Shown here: piece by piece, positions 8,705 through 9,095 of the stretch
How the letters are laid out: each line of letters opens with the position of its first letter
Numbering within the stretch: position 1 is the stretch's first letter
Source of the DNA: Alphaproteobacteria bacterium
GTDB lineage: Bacteria > Pseudomonadota > Alphaproteobacteria > Rickettsiales > SXRF01
Direction of reading: 5' to 3'
Assembly (NCBI GenBank): GCA_019243895.1
Contig: JAFATP010000107.1
Location: 1-9,095 of the forward strand
DNA: 9,095 nt
Notes under the pieces: model-generated
Told to the model about the DNA's origin: nothing
Databases searched by the model: none
Seen by the model: only the letters and a program-made list of their open reading frames with translations
Position numbers and translations under genes: made by a program

Positions 8705-8724
8705 TGGTCCACTGATGGTCCACT
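8705..8724. repeat. Tandem 9-bp direct repeat after tRNA-Ser
   Basis: TGGTCCACT occurs at 8705-8713 and again at 8716-8724 with GA between, a period of 11 bp, close to one helical turn. The pair sits 36 nt after the tRNA 3' end and 24 nt before the next start codon. Two same-face sites could bind a recombinase or a regulator. I see no copy of the tRNA 3' end in the rest of the window, so an attachment site is not shown. Confidence 0.5.
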
Positions 8725-8748
8725 CGCCGGGAAAAGGTGGCGGTAAGA

Positions 8749-9095
8749 ATGAGGTTATTACGTTTATTCCTGGTTAGCTTGGTGTTGCATTCCTGGTCTG
8801 CTGCCGCTGCGCCTGTGCAGAGCGTCGCAGGTTTAAATACGTTCTTAGAGACCAATACAGACACTATCTACGATATCCTTACCCACATTCATGCGCATAC
8901 CATGACAGAGCATGAGCGGTTTCTAGTGCTGACCGGAGATAATGGCGGATACGTGCAATGCATGTTCCATGACAACGATACGGAAATCTACTGCGAATCG
9001 TCTTCCGGGTTTTATCAAACGCCTAAACCGAGAATATCGCCTAAGCAACGCCAGGCCATTGCAGCGCAAGGATTTTCCATGGAAGGCAAGCAAGG
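8749..9095 (+). CDS. Unrecognised exported protein, partial at the right edge
   Basis: The frame is open from ATG 8749 to the window end (115 whole codons, no stop). AAGGTGG (8734-8740) is a good ribosome binding site 8 nt before the ATG. Residues 1-21 (MRLLRLFLVSLVLHSWSAAAA) form a clear Sec signal peptide: basic start, hydrophobic core, small residues near the cleavage point. The mature part is soluble, with ERFLVLTGDNGGYVQCMFHD (56-75), then IYCESSSGFY (80-89), and a helix starting SPKQRQAIAAQGF (97-109). Two cysteines (71 and 82) could form a disulfide in the periplasm. The pattern of a strand pair with YVQ, then E-S-S, then a final Q...I...GF helix faintly recalls YbjN/TY-Chap-like domains; this is a weak guess. 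Codons such as TTA, CTA, ATA and AGA are frequent here but rare in the metabolic genes, which suggests another origin. Confidence 0.72.
   Translation, partial: MRLLRLFLVSLVLHSWSAAAAPVQSVAGLNTFLETNTDTIYDILTHIHAHTMTEHERFLVLTGDNGGYVQCMFHDNDTEIYCESSSGFYQTPKPRISPKQRQAIAAQGFSMEGKQ

Noticed and set aside
8598..8864. 88-codon minus-strand open frame ending in LADGVRFELTGTLRFRRFSRP
   Set aside because: Its C-terminal part is the antisense of tRNA-Ser, a well-known source of false protein predictions.

Overview
The window is a GC-rich, gene-dense stretch of a bacterial chromosome that looks alphaproteobacterial. Mdh, SucC, SucD, OdhB and the RlmI-type methyltransferase all read like alphaproteobacterial versions, and mdh-sucC-sucD is the classic order of that class. 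I cannot place it lower than class from the sequence alone. Most of the window is core metabolism: three enzymes or subunit pairs of the oxidative half of the TCA cycle.

Left edge (1-508): about 130 bases with no supportable gene, then a small CsbD-like stress protein gene on the minus strand. That gene has its own UUCG-loop terminator on one side and a perfect 22-bp palindrome on the other.

Minus-strand block (5230 down to 509): five genes in one direction, rlmI-like methyltransferase, mscL, a DUF3429 membrane protein, sucB (E2 of 2-oxoglutarate dehydrogenase) and lpdA (E3). Gaps are 44, 6, 63 and 1 nt, so the block could be one transcript, with sucB and lpdA the most tightly coupled. sucA (E1), which normally sits directly before sucB, is not here.

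Divergent intergenic region (5231-5354): AT-rich, with the probable mdh promoter. It separates the minus block from the plus-strand block mdh-sucC-sucD (5355-8531). The order mdh-sucCD | inverted | sucB-lpdA looks like the usual alphaproteobacterial mdh-sucCD-sucAB-lpd cluster after a rearrangement. The enzymes act in sequence: OdhAB-Lpd makes succinyl-CoA and NADH, SucCD turns succinyl-CoA into succinate with ATP or GTP formation, and Mdh makes oxaloacetate. The sucC-sucD gap is unusually long (109 nt) and holds an imperfect inverted repeat that resembles a small intergenic palindromic element.

Right edge (8532-9095): a complete tRNA-Ser(UGA), a tandem 9-bp repeat just downstream, and the start of an unrecognised exported protein with a different codon style that runs off the window. 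This junction may be the edge of an accessory region. I found no CRISPR, transposase, phage gene or clearly new multi-gene system. The items most worth a second look are the sucC-sucD insert, the palindrome before the CsbD-like gene and the tRNA-Ser junction.
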